Positions 11,154 through 35,829 of a stretch of DNA of 64,000 nucleotides are shown piece after piece. The notes under the pieces are model-generated. The model searched no databases, was not told where the DNA came from, and saw nothing but the letters and a program-made list of their open reading frames with translations. Both the position numbers and the translations under genes were made by a program. The stretch spans positions 16,810,777-16,874,776 of the forward strand of contig NC_051141.1 of assembly GCF_014839805.1 (NCBI RefSeq). The letters run 5' to 3'. Source of the stretch: Manduca sexta. Lineage: Eukaryota; Arthropoda; Insecta; Lepidoptera; Sphingidae. Numbering within the stretch: the first letter of the stretch is position 1; each line of letters opens with the position of its first letter.

Positions 11154-14100
11154 GTGAGTAAAAAGGAATCCTTACCTACATGAAGTGTATTATCTGTGAA
11201 AGGAAATGTGAAAATTTCCGGAATGACAGAAACGTGAAAATGTTCTATTGTGTCCTTGTGAATTTTTATTGTTTTGGTGATTATAAAGTGTATTAAACAA
11301 TGCAGTCTATCAATGGGTATACACTAGTATACAATTGATTTCATCTATGAAATGCAGGTATTATAATATTACTATGTAGGCTTCGTTTGTAATTTATAAG
11401 ATGAGAAAATCAATACGCGAAACTACTTGCAGATCAATAAATGCGAATACTATAGATTGCGAATTGGTTTCAATGTTAACGCGAATTTTGCGAGTGTTAT
11501 CTGTATAAGATTTATGACGTTAAATAGAATATTAATTTTTTCGCGTTTTATATACATCGCCCGCAAAATATGCCTAGCATATAATGAAGAAGATGCACTG
11601 ACAGCGCTGGTTTCAGCCGCCCGGGAATGATATCAGATTTTACGCAAAAGGCACCGGGCGAAAGCAAAAAAATAATAATTTCAACGAATAAGAAAGAAGC
11701 GCACCTGCCCTAGCCAGTGGTACATGCAAAAATTAAAGGTTTTATTTTACGCATTTTGTCGCCCGGGGCGGGCCGCTCGCGCCCACAGCGCCACCCCACT
11801 GAGTGAGTGTTGAAGTTTGATGCCTTGCTCTATGAGAATTTGTATTAGGGTTGATTATTCCATTATACATTAAGGAAGAGGTAAAATGTTGAAGGGGGGA
11901 GGGGAGGGGGGGATGAAATTTCTTGATCCTTAAAAAACCCTAATTAGTGTACAGTGCAAGGCAAATGTTACTTCTGTGAGACAGTGGTATATATAAAATG
12001 GCCAATGCATTATTTTAGTTATTAATTAAATATACACAGGTAGAGTGATAGACTTTGTAAAAAAAATATGAAAACCAAAAATGTTTAATCTTTTATAACT
12101 AAGTATATATATGTTTATTATAATAAATTACATTCATATAACTACTTACTAAATTGTTTATGTAAATAAAGATGTCAGACCTGTATTTTAAACTACTCAT
12201 TGCTGAGCATGGACTTACTCTACTACTGATAGGATGTAAGGCTTTATCCACCATGCCCGGCTAGTACAAGACAATGATGCCTTTGTTCTGTCATAAAACA
12301 AAAAACATGTATACCAGTCATGTGGCACTTAGAATATTGCTCACATTGCTTTAGCGAATGATTTTTGCAGTTATTGCAGTACTTTTAATTGATTACATTG
12401 GTCCAAAAGACCATTAATTATAATCCAATTATTATTCAAGATTCAATATAGTATTTAATTATTTTATTTGAACATTTTGACACATAAAAGATTACTCATG
12501 ACACACATCAATACCAAATATAATTAACCGATGAACATATGTTCTTTTAAAATCACAATAGAATAAATGGAGCAGACATGACGGTTTATAAGTTGATAAG
12601 AATAACACCCATAGTTAATATTAAATACATTAGCCCAATTGTTAAATTTTGAAAACCATTATGTTACCATTATAATGTAATACACAAATTTTTTTAGGAC
12701 ACAAATGCTCCATGAAAGCTTGAGCTTGCTTGCTCAGCGATAGAAATAAATAAGTCAAATAATACAAAGTTATTGCTCAAAATCATTGTATTGCTATAAT
12801 ATTAATACTAGTTAAGCTTTGGTTTCAATTTTTTTCTTTTTATTGCAATTGAATGAACACATTCTGCTTTGACGATGGTAGTTTTATTAATGGAGTAAAA
12901 TTATAAAAAGTGTAATAAAAAAAAAAAAAGTTATAGTGGGGTTATAAGATTAACAAGAGAATTTAAATTTGGGGCACCCGGCAGAGTAATCTATAAAGAC
13001 TAAAACAGCCGATTTATTTATCTAAATAAGCCAACAGACAAGTTCAGTTCAGGGTAGGCATATTAGCTTTTAATTTTAGGGGAGTGGAAAATCAAACCAA
13101 TACACTTTATAATTTGTTATTATTACATTAATGCTATTATTACATTATAATTTTTTGGTCAATGTTGCACTCCCTCAGTCGATAGAAGCCAAAATAACTT
13201 GAAATATTTATATACCTCTTAAATAACCAAATGGTAGCGAAAAATACTAATCGCGAGTTTCATAGAAGATTCCTCCAACAAAGAATAAGCCAGTCCACAA
13301 GGCGAAATCCTATAAAACCGATTGTAGTAAATCATAAAAAAGAAGCGTAACATAAACTAAAAAACAACTGAAAACGGCGGATAATACTCTGCGGGTAAAA
13401 CGACAGGTAAAACAGCGGGTAAAACGTCGGATAAAATAAAAATACCGAACGCTATGCGTCCGTTCATTCCAAAATTTCCAATTAAGCAAATTACAGCCTT
13501 TGGATTTATCAGCAACAAACACAAAAATAACAACTACCCACGTAGGGATGTGTTTAATATCACTTAATTAGACCATTTTAAGCCAAAATTTATAAAAATA
13601 CTCGACGATCACTTCAGATTTAAAACATGATCACCTTGACTCTCGAGCAGTGTTGCCAGGGCCCTTGAGTCGTAAGTTACGTTTCGTTTCCTGAAATGTT
13701 AAATTTTTGCTGCAAAAGTAACATTATTGTTTTTTTTTATTTACGCGTTTTTGGGCAAGCATTTCTGTAGCTACAAAAATGCTCAAGCAAATCAACTCAA
13801 GCAAAATCAAGTTTTAATATATGCAAGATACGTTTCATGGCGAGCCATCTCTAAGTGTGATAAGGAGTGAAATACTTTTTAGATCCGTTAGTTTTACGTG
13901 CATTCAATTTGGATGCTTTGAGTAGAAATGCGTTTGTAAACTGTTTACAATAAAAAATTTGTATTACAAATATCGTTGTTCTCAAAAGTTACGAAAATTG
14001 CCTTAGATATAAAAATTACTTACATGTTGCGCGAGGGGGTCAAAAGTAACGAAAAATGTAAGAAATGCAACCTTCTGGCATCACTGCTCTCGAGCCAATG

Positions 14101-14290
14101 GAAGGAAAGTGGCGTTTTAAAACTCGTCCCGCCGAAATGACACTCACGCGCACTAGAGATGTGACGTTCAGAAACGCTAACTTGATTAAAATTCTATACA
14201 ATTTATAGTAGGTAACATAAAATATAATATGTCACAATAGAATGAACTCCCTGCGTCGGATTTGCAAGAGCGTTTTGTTCTATTCTTCTT
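11154..14290. other. Noncoding stretch upstream of PRP4 with repeat pieces
   Basis: A GC-rich island sits at 11760-11820 (gcccggggcgggccgctcgc). A fragment of the SINE-like family found at 61179-61512 is recognisable near 12190-12280 (ctgagcatggacttactctactactgat). GGTAAAACG-like short tandem repeats lie at 13395-13440. Promoter-like GC-richer DNA occurs near 14090-14170. No protein gene is supported. Confidence 0.4.
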
Positions 14291-14653
14291 TAAGGCGATA
14301 CCTCAAGGTCCATTTTCATACATTTTGTTTCGGCTTTAATCTGGGTAACTAAACAAGTATTGGCAAGTAAAGAATTTAAATTCACGTCTAGTTAGTGATT
14401 AGTTCTCGCAGTTGAAAGAAAAATGTAAAATAATTAATAATCATGGATATTTCGGCCTTTAAAATTTAATATGACGAAATTTTAAAGGCAGAAATATCCA
14501 TGATTATTAATTATTTTTACATTTTTCTTCAACTGCGAGAACTAATCACTAACTAGACGTGAATTTAAATTCTTTACTTGCCAATACTTGTTTAGTTACC
14601 CAGATTAAAGCCGAAACAAAATGTATGAAAATGGACCTTGAGCTACCACCTTA
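14291..14653. mobile_element. Foldback (palindromic) MITE-like element
   Basis: Two arms of about 175 bp are inverse copies (taaggcgatacctcaaggtc at the left end against gaccttgagctaccacctta at the right end) meeting near 14470. Pairing is almost perfect through the interior. There is no coding sequence. Near-identity of the arms suggests a young insertion or ongoing arm conversion. Confidence 0.85.
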
Positions 14654-15129
14654 AATAAATATATTAATATATCACTTTTATACCACATTAATATTATAAC
14701 AATCTGTATCAGTGATTTAGTTAGTGGTAGCTTGATTGGGCTCTGAATCTTCTAGGTTGAATTCTCAGGTAATATTGTCTAAATAAGTTTATTTTTACAA
14801 GTGGATAACAAACTATTCCCCATCTTGAGTGGGATAGGAATTATGGTTTGGTGTAGTAATGGTTGTAGTTCGTTTTTTTTTTATCGTTCACCATATAATA
14901 TTATTACGTGCTTTTGTAAGACAGGGTTTTACTAGAGTTCTATTGCGAATTAGTATATTATGTAGTTGCTAAATAATAAATTAAAACTAGTAAAGGTTTA
15001 CGAGTTTTCTGGGACTGCGAAATAGCAGAGGTTTGACTGTGAAATAGCAGAGGCTTATGTTATAATAAATAATGTGTTCTGGTATCAATGAGGTTTTGTA
15101 CGGTAAACATATAATACTTTTTTTTTCAG

Positions 15130-15181
15130 AGTTTGCAGTAAGACTTTACTACTTATTGACTAACGAGTAACTTCATTGAAG
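15130..15181 (+). promoter_or_regulatory. PRP4 5' UTR adjoining the start codon
   Basis: A pyrimidine tract and cag end at 15129, so the exon with the start codon probably begins at 15130 and a further noncoding exon lies upstream. The context ttgaagATGG is a reasonable start context. Confidence 0.45.
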
Positions 15182-27097
<11,916 letters not shown>

Positions 27098-28079
27098 ACA
27101 CTGACGCTGATTCCATCACTGCACATGGCTAATGAGAAGAAAGCGGAGAACAAGTAGAAAATATTCTAAGTTGGAGTTGTAACACTGTACACATAATATG
27201 GTTATGATAACATAACCCATATGTAGATGGATCGCATATCATCATTTATGTAGCCAGTGGTTAAAATCGGTCTTATTTATTGCATACTTATTGGTAATAT
27301 GCTTACATATCCCCGCTCCGCCCCCGGTTTACATGCCGAATTCATGCCCATGTACGAGGTAACTTCTCGCGGCCCTGGGCACACAGTACGCTATGCAAAA
27401 AATGCAAATAGGCATTGAGGCCTATAAGAGCCCACTAACATTTCCCTTCATTATCCCCTCCACATATTCTAGGAAGTTCCCCAACTTTCACCTTTTCCAT
27501 CCCCACCCTCCAAGGGGTTTCTTCAGTCGCTAAGCCCGGGGATTCCAGTATCCCACTTGAAGGTTTCTCCCGATGCTGACTGCTAGGACACCTACCGATA
27601 TAAATATGCTTATATTGGATTTTTTGAAATATAAACACTTACTATGAGTAATTGGTGTTTTAAAACATAGAATTCAAGAACATGTGCTTAGTTATAATAT
27701 TATGATCGTGTTTACAACAATCTCTTATCAATTCGATGTTAGTACGTAATTTATTGAGTGTCTATTAATATCAACAATATAATGTTATTATGTGAACGAA
27801 CTATGTAGTAATGGACGATAAAATTTAAACTATGCGTGTTCTATATCTTAACTGAATGAAATTATTTTTTTTATTATTATTAACTTTTATATTTTGCCGT
27901 GATAATTAAGTTGATCGATGATCGCCGTTGTTACACCAATCGAAACATGTAGACTTACCGCCGTTGTCATTAAACAACGCCGATCGTATTTTCTGTCCAT
28001 CGTGAAAATGGACCAATCAGATCAAGGTATTTTTGACATGCCTTTTAAATGTCTATAAATACATTTTGCTGGTAGGATA
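27098..28079. other. PRP4 3' flank / 3' UTR region
   Basis: The stop is TAA at 27095-27097. I could not single out a convincing polyadenylation site. GC-richer DNA at 27300-27560 (ccccgctccgcccccgg, caaggggtttcttcagtcgctaagcccgggg) may be repeat-derived. No further gene is supported. Confidence 0.4.
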
Positions 28080-28262
28080 TCATTTATATCCGCCCTGATA
28101 GCGACCACCGTACACAAGGTGCTAAACCAGTGTAAATCCGGTTCCAACAGGCCGGCATAATTGTGTCGACTGTCGAGGGGTAATCATCTCTCGTCAATAG
28201 ACATTATATTGGACCCCACTCTACTTACCATCAGGCGCAGAGGGTTCAATTTGACGTGCACG
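28080..28262 (+). repeat. Dispersed lepidopteran repeat, second copy
   Basis: It matches the inverted 15330-15560 family (accgtacacaaggtgctaaacc, ccggcataattgtgtcg, ctctacttaccatcaggcgcagagg). No coding sequence. Confidence 0.6.
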
Positions 28263-29770
28263 TCTAAAAAAAAGGTTACATTGATCGGATTCACTTTTTC
28301 AGGATCGGATTGACGATTAAGTTATCGCAACCGTTTATTGTAAAAACCCGTCAGTGGTGTTATAAAATTGCCAGCCTTAGCTGCAAACAAAACGAAAAAT
28401 TTCGTGATAAGCTTTTAGTAAGGAAAATGAATTTATAAGTATATAATTAGTAACACTTCTACTTTCTAATGTAATGTAAATGTGATAATATGTGCTAAGG
28501 TGACATTTTTAGACTCGAAAAGGAATGTCCGTAGATGTGGTACAATTTTATTGTTACCATTAATGTTAGACATTTTCAAATCACTTTTTACGTCCCATAT
28601 TTGTTCAACATTTGACATTGAAATTATGGTCATTAATGACTCAACAAAACGGTATGGGAATGTAAATAGAAATATATATTTTTTTTGGGATTTCGATTTA
28701 AGGCTCTCCCTCGAGCAAACGGCCTTGGCCATTCGTTTCATACACTTTCGGTGCAAGAGTTACGGACGGAAATATATATGAAAATTTACGAATAATTTAT
28801 TTAAAAAATCAATTATGGGTGTTTTTGAACATTTTAGACTACCAAAACATTCCTTACAAAATTGTTTATTATTGTTGGTTGCAAATTAAAATGATATGCA
28901 TTTTAGGAGGAGATGTACAGAATCAAATATTTTTTGTGATTTTTTTTGTGTAATTAATGATATAATATCAATATTATAAAAAAAAATAAACAACTAATGT
29001 TAAGATAACAATATATTGTAGAAGTATCATGTAAAAAATGTTTCCCTTATGTTTTATACATTTCGAATAGGTAATAAAATTCGGTCAGCGTGCTGTTTTG
29101 CTGAGGGAGCATCTTAATTATAAGTACATGTGTTTGTGTGGAAATGGGGGAGAAAATCCCGTTTAAAACGGGACATCTTGTCACCTCATAAAATGTTAAA
29201 AACAGTGCAAAAATTATACATTACATCGTTCTCGGTCACAAGATGATGATGTTGCCAAAATACTCAAAAATAACGTATAATCTCATAATAGTAAACAGTA
29301 TCCAGGGATTTTTGAGAAGGAGCAGAGAGGGCAGTTTCCTTAGCCGCTGTAGGTACAGGAAAACTTTCTTAGAAGACTGTTCATCATTTTTGACATTTGC
29401 ATTTCCATTCACAGATTTTGAAAATTATCTAGTCAATAAAAATTGCATTTTTTGCAAGAATAAAATAATATTTAGCCAGCGTGGCGGTGAACCACCACAG
29501 CGCGGCGCGGCGATAGTTACGGTTTGCTTGGCGGTGGCGGTATGGTACTACTACTTAAAAAGAAATACAACTTACCGCTGCGTACTTAATTTTAAATATT
29601 AATTTAATTTCACAAAAATGAATAAATGTTTTTTTACATAATATAATGTCCACTTCCGCTTCAAGATCCGTTTCTGTTTCCGTTTCCGCTAAGATTTTTT
29701 TTTTGGCATCTATTTCTGTTTATGCTGACGTTGAATCACTTCCATTTCATCACTAATATAGACTATGTAA
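28263..29770. other. AT-rich DNA with no supported gene
   Basis: Overlapping open frames on both strands at 28466-28781 show no protein family resemblance and no codon bias. A short cggtggcggtgg-like GC-rich patch lies near 29480-29545. Confidence 0.4.
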
Positions 29771-29775
29771 TTTTA

Positions 29776-30766
29776 GATCCTTACATAATATGAAATTGGC
29801 TTTTTCCTGTTAGTTTTTTTTAGCATCTTTCATATTGTACGATGGAAAATATGAAATATCGCTATATTTGCGAGTATGTGTGCCACCGTAACACCAGTGC
29901 TGCAGAAACAGCCCGAAGGATCAACGATTTGTGTGGCGCTGGTGTCGAAACAAAAATGAGAAATTGAAGGTTATATTTATGGAAGCGGGTCTATCGCAAA
30001 CCACTTCAGAGTTAGCTGCAGGCTTCGGTTTGAGTGATAACTGTTTTAATTCACTTGAAAGTAAAAAGGCTTGAAAGGGTTCCTCATGAATTGAGTAAAT
30101 CAATCCAACAAACACTCGTCGAATGCTGTTTGCTCAACCGCCACGACAACAAGAGACTTTAAGTCGAATCATTACCTGTAATGAAAAGTGGATCTTGTAC
30201 GAAATTCGAAAGCGCTCGTCATAATGGTTGAATCCTGGTGAACCAAACAAATCCTGCCCCAAGCGAAAATTTACAAACAAGAAATTACTTGTGAGTGTTG
30301 GATGGCAGATATCTATTATCAATGACTGCAAACCATGATGGAAGATCTAGCTAAACAACCGAGACTGGTCAATCGCTCTAGGCCACTGCTGCTGCAGGAC
30401 AACGCTAGACCACACACTGCACAACAGACGGCTGATTAACCAGAGGAGTGGCAATTGGAATGTCTGCGACATCTACGAGTACCATACTCCCCGTACCATG
30501 CTCCAACAGACTACCACCTTCACTGTAATTTGGATAACTTATTAGAAGGAAAAAAATTCGACTACGTTGTGGCAGTCCAAACCGCCTACAGAGAGTTTTT
30601 TGATTCTAGCCCCTATGTTTTTTTGGGTAAAGGGATCAATGATCTCCCTATGAGATGGCACAAGTGCATAGATAATAATGGTGCCAATTTTGATTAATTA
30701 AAGGACAAAAAACAAATGGACTTTGTATTCCTGCCATACAAAACGCCAATTTCATATGCAAGGAAC
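29776..30766 (+). mobile_element. mariner-family transposon, inactive
   Basis: Inverted ends (ccttacataatatgaaattgg near 29779 and, inverted, ccaatttcatatgcaagg near 30748-30763) are bordered by TA dinucleotides at 29774-29775 and 30767-30768, the expected mariner target duplication. The length of about 990 bp is shorter than the usual 1.3 kb. Confidence 0.8.
29842..30697 (+). pseudogene. mariner transposase pseudogene
   Basis: Starting at ATG 29842, the first 40 codons are open (AAETARRINDLCGAGV-like HTH), then stops and frameshifts recur. Near the end the frame reopens: YSPYHAPTDYHLH replaces the canonical YSPDLAPTDYHxF, so the first Asp of that motif is lost, and the C-terminus PMRWHKCIDNNGANFD is well kept. 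The gene is dead by both stops and catalytic-site loss. Confidence 0.85.
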
Positions 30767-30937
30767 TAATATTACCCTACCATCAATAATAATATAATAG
30801 AGCGTAGTTTCGTGATTATTATTTCTAAATATTTGTTTTGGTGCGACTAGCAAGTAAGTAAATGTGATAAATGTGTTTTCGGAATAATATATTGGACTTT
30901 TGAAGTAATGATCTGTGTAGTTACCCCCTTATTAATA

Positions 30938-31168
30938 GACGTTTTTTATCTAAGGACGGAGTAAAGCTGTGATAACAAGTCTGTTTCTCAGTGATGACGC
31001 ATGGCAGCCTTCGCAGTGCGTAGATATAGGGCCGTTGTGATTGGCTAATATTGTTGTATCTCAATATTAGCCAATCACAACGGCTCTATGTCTGACTCCC
31101 AGTGGCGTTGGGCACTGAGAAACAGACTTGTTATCACAGCTTTACTCCATCCTTAGATAAAAAACGTT
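30938..31168. mobile_element. Foldback MITE-like element
   Basis: Arms of about 100 bp are inverse copies: gacgttttttatctaagga, then gtgataacaagtctgtttctcag, against ctgagaaacagacttgttatcac and tccttagataaaaaacg. They meet near 31055 at gctaatattgttgtatctcaatattagc. The middle arms have diverged while the outer and innermost parts match well. Confidence 0.85.
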
Positions 31169-32860
31169 TATGAATACGGGCGTTAGTGTTTACCAGTCTT
31201 TTAGCAGTAAGGCAATACGATACATTTATCAAATCTTTGTGCAATTACTTTGTAGTATGTATTACACTTATAATATTTTTTATATATACTATATGTTGAA
31301 TATAATTTAAGTCAATTGTTTTATTAGAAACTTTTAGTTAAGGATTAAAAAAAAACGACGAGGAATAAATTCTTGTTGGTGCAAACTTTAGTCAAGCAAA
31401 GAGAAAATTTGTAAAAATTTTCCTAAGTATATATTTTATTTATAGTTTATTTGTACAACTCACATCTCGTAACTATTGTCGATAATCAAAACAAAAAATA
31501 TTGCCAAAGCGGGTTGTCTAAGATATTTTCTAGTGAATTTATTAATATATTTTTTTTACTTGTGGACTTATTATGGTCCCGTAGATTTTTTTCTGCAGTA
31601 TTGTGTCACTTATGTTATTCTGTTTGCTTGGAAACATTGCAATGCGTTTTGTGCAACTTAATATTGTAGTGATTAGAAGGACGTACCCTGTAGTCCACTA
31701 ACTGTATTTAATTCTACATATTCATTTATGACTCGAATGTCGAAATCTTTGTCAATATTGATGGAAAATAAATAATTTATATAAAACATTTTTTGTTTTT
31801 TTTTTTTTATTATTTTTATCAATAACGGTTACAAATGATTTTTTTTAGCTTATCAATGTAAAATCTTAAGTTTTTCGAGTAATTAAAGTGTAAATTTTAA
31901 TAAATAGCTCAAAATTTTATAGTCTTGAAAAAAAGTTGTTATCGGTTAAGTATTTGAATTTTTTGAGAAAATTTTGCACAGTAATGTATATTTTTTTACA
32001 CCATTAAAAACAATACGGAAATAAAAATAAAAAAAACCAAAAACTTGGTTGTTGGAATTTTTTACAGAAATTGTGGGGTTATGTGAAAAAAAATTAAATA
32101 CAAAAGATTTTTTTATTGCCTACAACTTTGCTATTTAACTTTTTTCATAGGACTTATAGTTTTGTCGGAAATTGCGATAAACCATTTTTACCCTTAAAAA
32201 CTCTCCCCACCCTCCCACATGCCCGACCTCAGATGGCCCGTAAACTATTTTTGTTATATTTAAGAAAATATTCGAAAAGGAAGACCTTTTCGAATGGGTT
32301 CCATACTGTTGATATTTTTTTTTTACTCAAAAATTATCGACTCTCGTCTAAATGTGTAAGGACCTAATATAAAAGTGAAGAGTAAGTATAGATTTATACC
32401 TGCTTGTCATTTCTCTGAGTTTATACCTGAGGTTTATATAATTACATTGGTGTCATTCGAGCACGAATTATTCGCCAAGTAATTTATCAATAATCTAAAT
32501 GAAACAGGAGGAATAGGCTCATGTAATAGTCCATGCGACCGTCGTTAAGTGTGTGTAGTATGGTTTGATGGTTAGAAGGATCTATCTACTATTTTTCATC
32601 ATTGTAATTAAATTGTTACGACTTACTTACCTATTATTAAACTTTATACTCCTATTATCCATGCTAAGGATACTTAACAATTTGTAATGGACATTCACGA
32701 AGATTGTATAGTAAGGGATCTAGTTGTACTGAGATATCTGTTTTATGCATTGTTTTATGTTATTTATACACGATAAGCCATTTGTTTTATAATGTTCCCT
32801 AAAATTAGGGATTTTTAAAATTTATGGGGATATTTCTTGTCAAATTTGGTTAAAATCATA
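31169..32860. other. AT-rich intergenic DNA
   Basis: Long T and A runs dominate. A perfect 26-bp palindrome, ATTCGAAAAGG..CCTTTTCGAAT, lies at 32270-32295. No gene is supported. Confidence 0.4.
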
Positions 32861-32869
32861 ATAGCAAAT

Positions 32870-32997
32870 GGCAACACTGTCTTCAACGGAAAATGGCCGT
32901 GAAAACTGCACGGCGCGGCGTTGCACTGAAGAAAATTATTGAAAATCCAAAAGTGAATATTTGTAGACTGCAAAATGAAGATATTGTAATACATTAG
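32870..32997 (+). ncRNA. Candidate noncoding first exon / promoter, copy 1
   Basis: A GC-richer segment (ccgtgaaaactgcacggcgcgg) leads into GTTGCACTGAAGAAAATT and ends at a strong donor, ttag|GTGAGT, at 32997/32998. The same layout recurs at 38090-38262. It lies 2.2 kb upstream of hairpin copy 6 on the same strand. A possible next exon is 33744-33795, between tttatgcag and GTGAGTAT, and is rich in GAAGAAGA. Transcription is inferred, not shown. Confidence 0.4.
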
Positions 32998-33795
32998 GTG
33001 AGTTTTTCATATGTTACTAAACGAATCCCATTTCGTGTAGTATTCGGATTTTTTTTCTTTCGCCCATCAAGGTATATCGCATATTTAAAATAAATTCTTG
33101 TTTGTTTTAGTAATACAATAGCATAGAAATTATAAATACTTTTTATTCATACGAAGAAATTCAATTCATTAAGATGAAACGCGTGAGGAAACCAATGGAA
33201 TACCAAATTATTAACTGAATATTGTTAAAATTTTTATAAATTCATATAAGATTTTCAGAAATTATTGAAGAATTCAGATATTGAAATTCGTCGTAACATT
33301 AAATTGTATGGGTGTGTCCCACCGCAAAATATTGAATTTATGTTTCGCGCATCCAAATTGGTCCTTTTACTGCGCATTTCGATTTTCGCAGGACATTACC
33401 TATAGACACCTATGTACCCATGGCGAATGCGTGCGTCGCCTCGCAATCGGAAGGGTAGTTTTCATGTAGTCCCATCTCGTTATTGGAAAGTCGTAGCAAA
33501 CCATTTACAATTAAATTCCTCTATTAAATATGTGTTAGTGATAATTGGTTCTGTTGCGACGATGTACATTTCGGTTCATGCGTGATGTAGCGAGTAGCAA
33601 GGTACTCCTCCCTTATATCGTGATTTAGTTGCACAGTGCATTTGCAGTTGTTTCATGATGACTTGCAAAAAAACTTAACATTACATCGTGTTTTTTTATC
33701 ATACTCTTTCTTATTTAAGTCATTATTTCCCAGTTTTATGCAGTCTACGTGGGGAGGTGAAGAAGACTGGCGGTAATCCAGTAAGCAGAAAATGT

Positions 33796-35090
33796 GAGTA
33801 TACATAAATGCTTGGTCATGTAAAGTCTAATATTAAATAAAATCTCTTAAATCACATATGCCTCATCCCACTTGATGAAGTCTTGTATGAAAGGTATTTT
33901 GCAATAATATCGGAAATATATCAATCACATAAATATCAATTATTACAATGCCTGTCTAAAAGACCATGAAGCCTATGCCCAATTTAAAGATTTACTAAAT
34001 GCCCTTTAGATTTAATTAATGATAGTTGAAATTTTATCCATTTTATTAAAGGGCATACACACTGTATAACTAAGCCATGCACCTCATACTTTTTTGTTAG
34101 TTCAAATGAAGTATCACTGTAGGCAACTGCGGAAGGAATTTTTTGGTAACCATTCTCAAGAAAAAGGCTTTGGGCTTTTTGCTTTTGCTTTTCTAACCTG
34201 AGCCAATATCTAGGATTTTGTTGTTAAGCAGACAGGAGTTATTGGCAGTCATGAAACTCGGCTTTGGGCACACTCAGACAGTTATGTTTAAACAACTTGT
34301 GTGTGTGACAGGTCCACCAACCTGCTCTAACTGTGGAGTGGGAGAATAATACAAAGGAATTTAATAATGTGTTGTCTGTTCATGTGTCAGAAGAGGCTAG
34401 GATTTTAGGTAAAAAATATTTTAATAGTATAAGGGGAAAGGCTTCAATCAAAGTAGACATAATATGGTGTGAAATAATAGCCACATATAACAAAGCTCCT
34501 TAAAATAGACCTAAAGAAATTAATTGGCATAGCCAGGCATGGTCAGGGTCAACACTATTTAGTGGGTACGGGGGTGGAGGCCGAGCCTCGACTGGCTCTC
34601 ACCTTTGGTGTAAAATCAGATATTTGTACATTGTACTATTGAAAACATTGACTAATTCTACAAAATAATTAGTAAATATAATAAAATAATTCTGCTCTGC
34701 TGTACAAAAACCAGCTTTTCCTGTGTTGAAATAATCCCAACATTTTTATGGAGTAACATTTCTTAAAATACTCCCCGGGTGTCACTCATGCTAGATATGC
34801 TGCTTTACTCATAAATAACATCAAAAATACAATTCAACATGTGATTATCATTTTGCGGTGTCATTTGGTGCTTTGTGATTTTGTTGGATTACATTGCATA
34901 AACATCAAACAGTTCACATCCAAATTCATGGTAAGCATTTTTCATTCATAATTTCACTGTTTTAATTTTATTTATTCATTTTTGCTATAATTTCATCTTC
35001 GCCTGCATGTATCATTATTTGTGCCCCGTGTATGCTATAGTATGCAGTCATAAATCGTTTTAGTAATACTTTTTCATATTCCAGAATTAT
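33796..35090. other. Putative intronic DNA of the hairpin locus
   Basis: No protein frame is supported. An acceptor-like tttttcatattccag ends near 35083 and may begin the exon that leads into hairpin copy 6. A GC-richer patch (gtgggtacgggggtggaggccgag) at 34560-34600 looks repeat-derived. Confidence 0.35.
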
Positions 35091-35204
35091 GTAAATAAAA
35101 CTGAGCATCTGGATCACCTTAAAATAAGAAGAAAGCTAACCTGCTAACATAAAATATCTTCTGGTTAGATGATTACATTCCTGCAAAAGAAGTAGACGAC
35201 TGAA

Positions 35205-35300
35205 GAATAGTAACAGCTCATTGTGGTTGAATTGACCAATTGTAGGGAGTCCTTTTGCCATTAGTGACTCCCTAATTGCGTCGATTTCACTACGCTGTAG
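35205..35300 (+). ncRNA. Hairpin copy 6
   Basis: AATTGAC (35230-35236) pairs with GTCGATT (35280-35286) through one wobble. AGGGAGTC (35244-35251) pairs with GACTCCCT (35266-35273), extended by a flanking TA pair. It is preceded by GAAGAATAGTAACAGCTCATTG, the family's usual upstream block. Confidence 0.6.
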
Positions 35301-35679
35301 CATGACTCAAGTTTAAGTAGCATGGAGGAAAATAATAGGAAATGATTTGTATGTTATCTTGTTGATATTAAATAAATATAACTTAATATACTTGTGTTGG
35401 AGTGCATATTGTGATATGATAATGAGGGTGACAAAGTAATTTAGATTTAGATCATATATTTTCCATTATTTGTATTATTGTTCTTGATGATCTCAAAAAA
35501 AAACTATTATTTGTATCTAATTATATCTGCAATATTTATTTATCAAGTACATAGCAAAAGAAGAAGAATGGTGATAAACTCCAATAATATTATCCATTAT
35601 GATTTATGGCTTCAAGGTTGTGGATTTTCCAGCTCTTCATCTACCAGTGGCAGTTATGATATTGGAACAAGAACTTATA

Positions 35680-35765
35680 GTACTTGTGGTTGAATTGACC
35701 AATTGTAGGGAGTCCTTTTGCCTAAGCGACTCCCTAATTGCGTCGATTTACCTACATGATGACTA
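35680..35765 (+). ncRNA. Hairpin copy 7
   Basis: AATTGAC (35693-35699) pairs with GTCGATT (35742-35748), and AGGGAGTC (35707-35714) with GACTCCCT (35728-35735). It is nearly identical to copy 6 in both arms; the difference is in the loop (cattagt against ctaagc), as expected if pairing rather than loop sequence is retained. A GAAGAAG block follows near 35790. Confidence 0.6.
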
Positions 35766-35829
35766 TACCAGCGCAATTTCTAGATCCAGAAGAAGTCAAC
35801 AAGATATTGCAGCTGTTCATTAATATTGT

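Noticed and set aside
28466..28781. Overlapping 96- and 99-codon frames on opposite strands
   Set aside because: Neither shows domain motifs, splice context or a GC-rich coding bias; chance in AT-rich DNA is sufficient.
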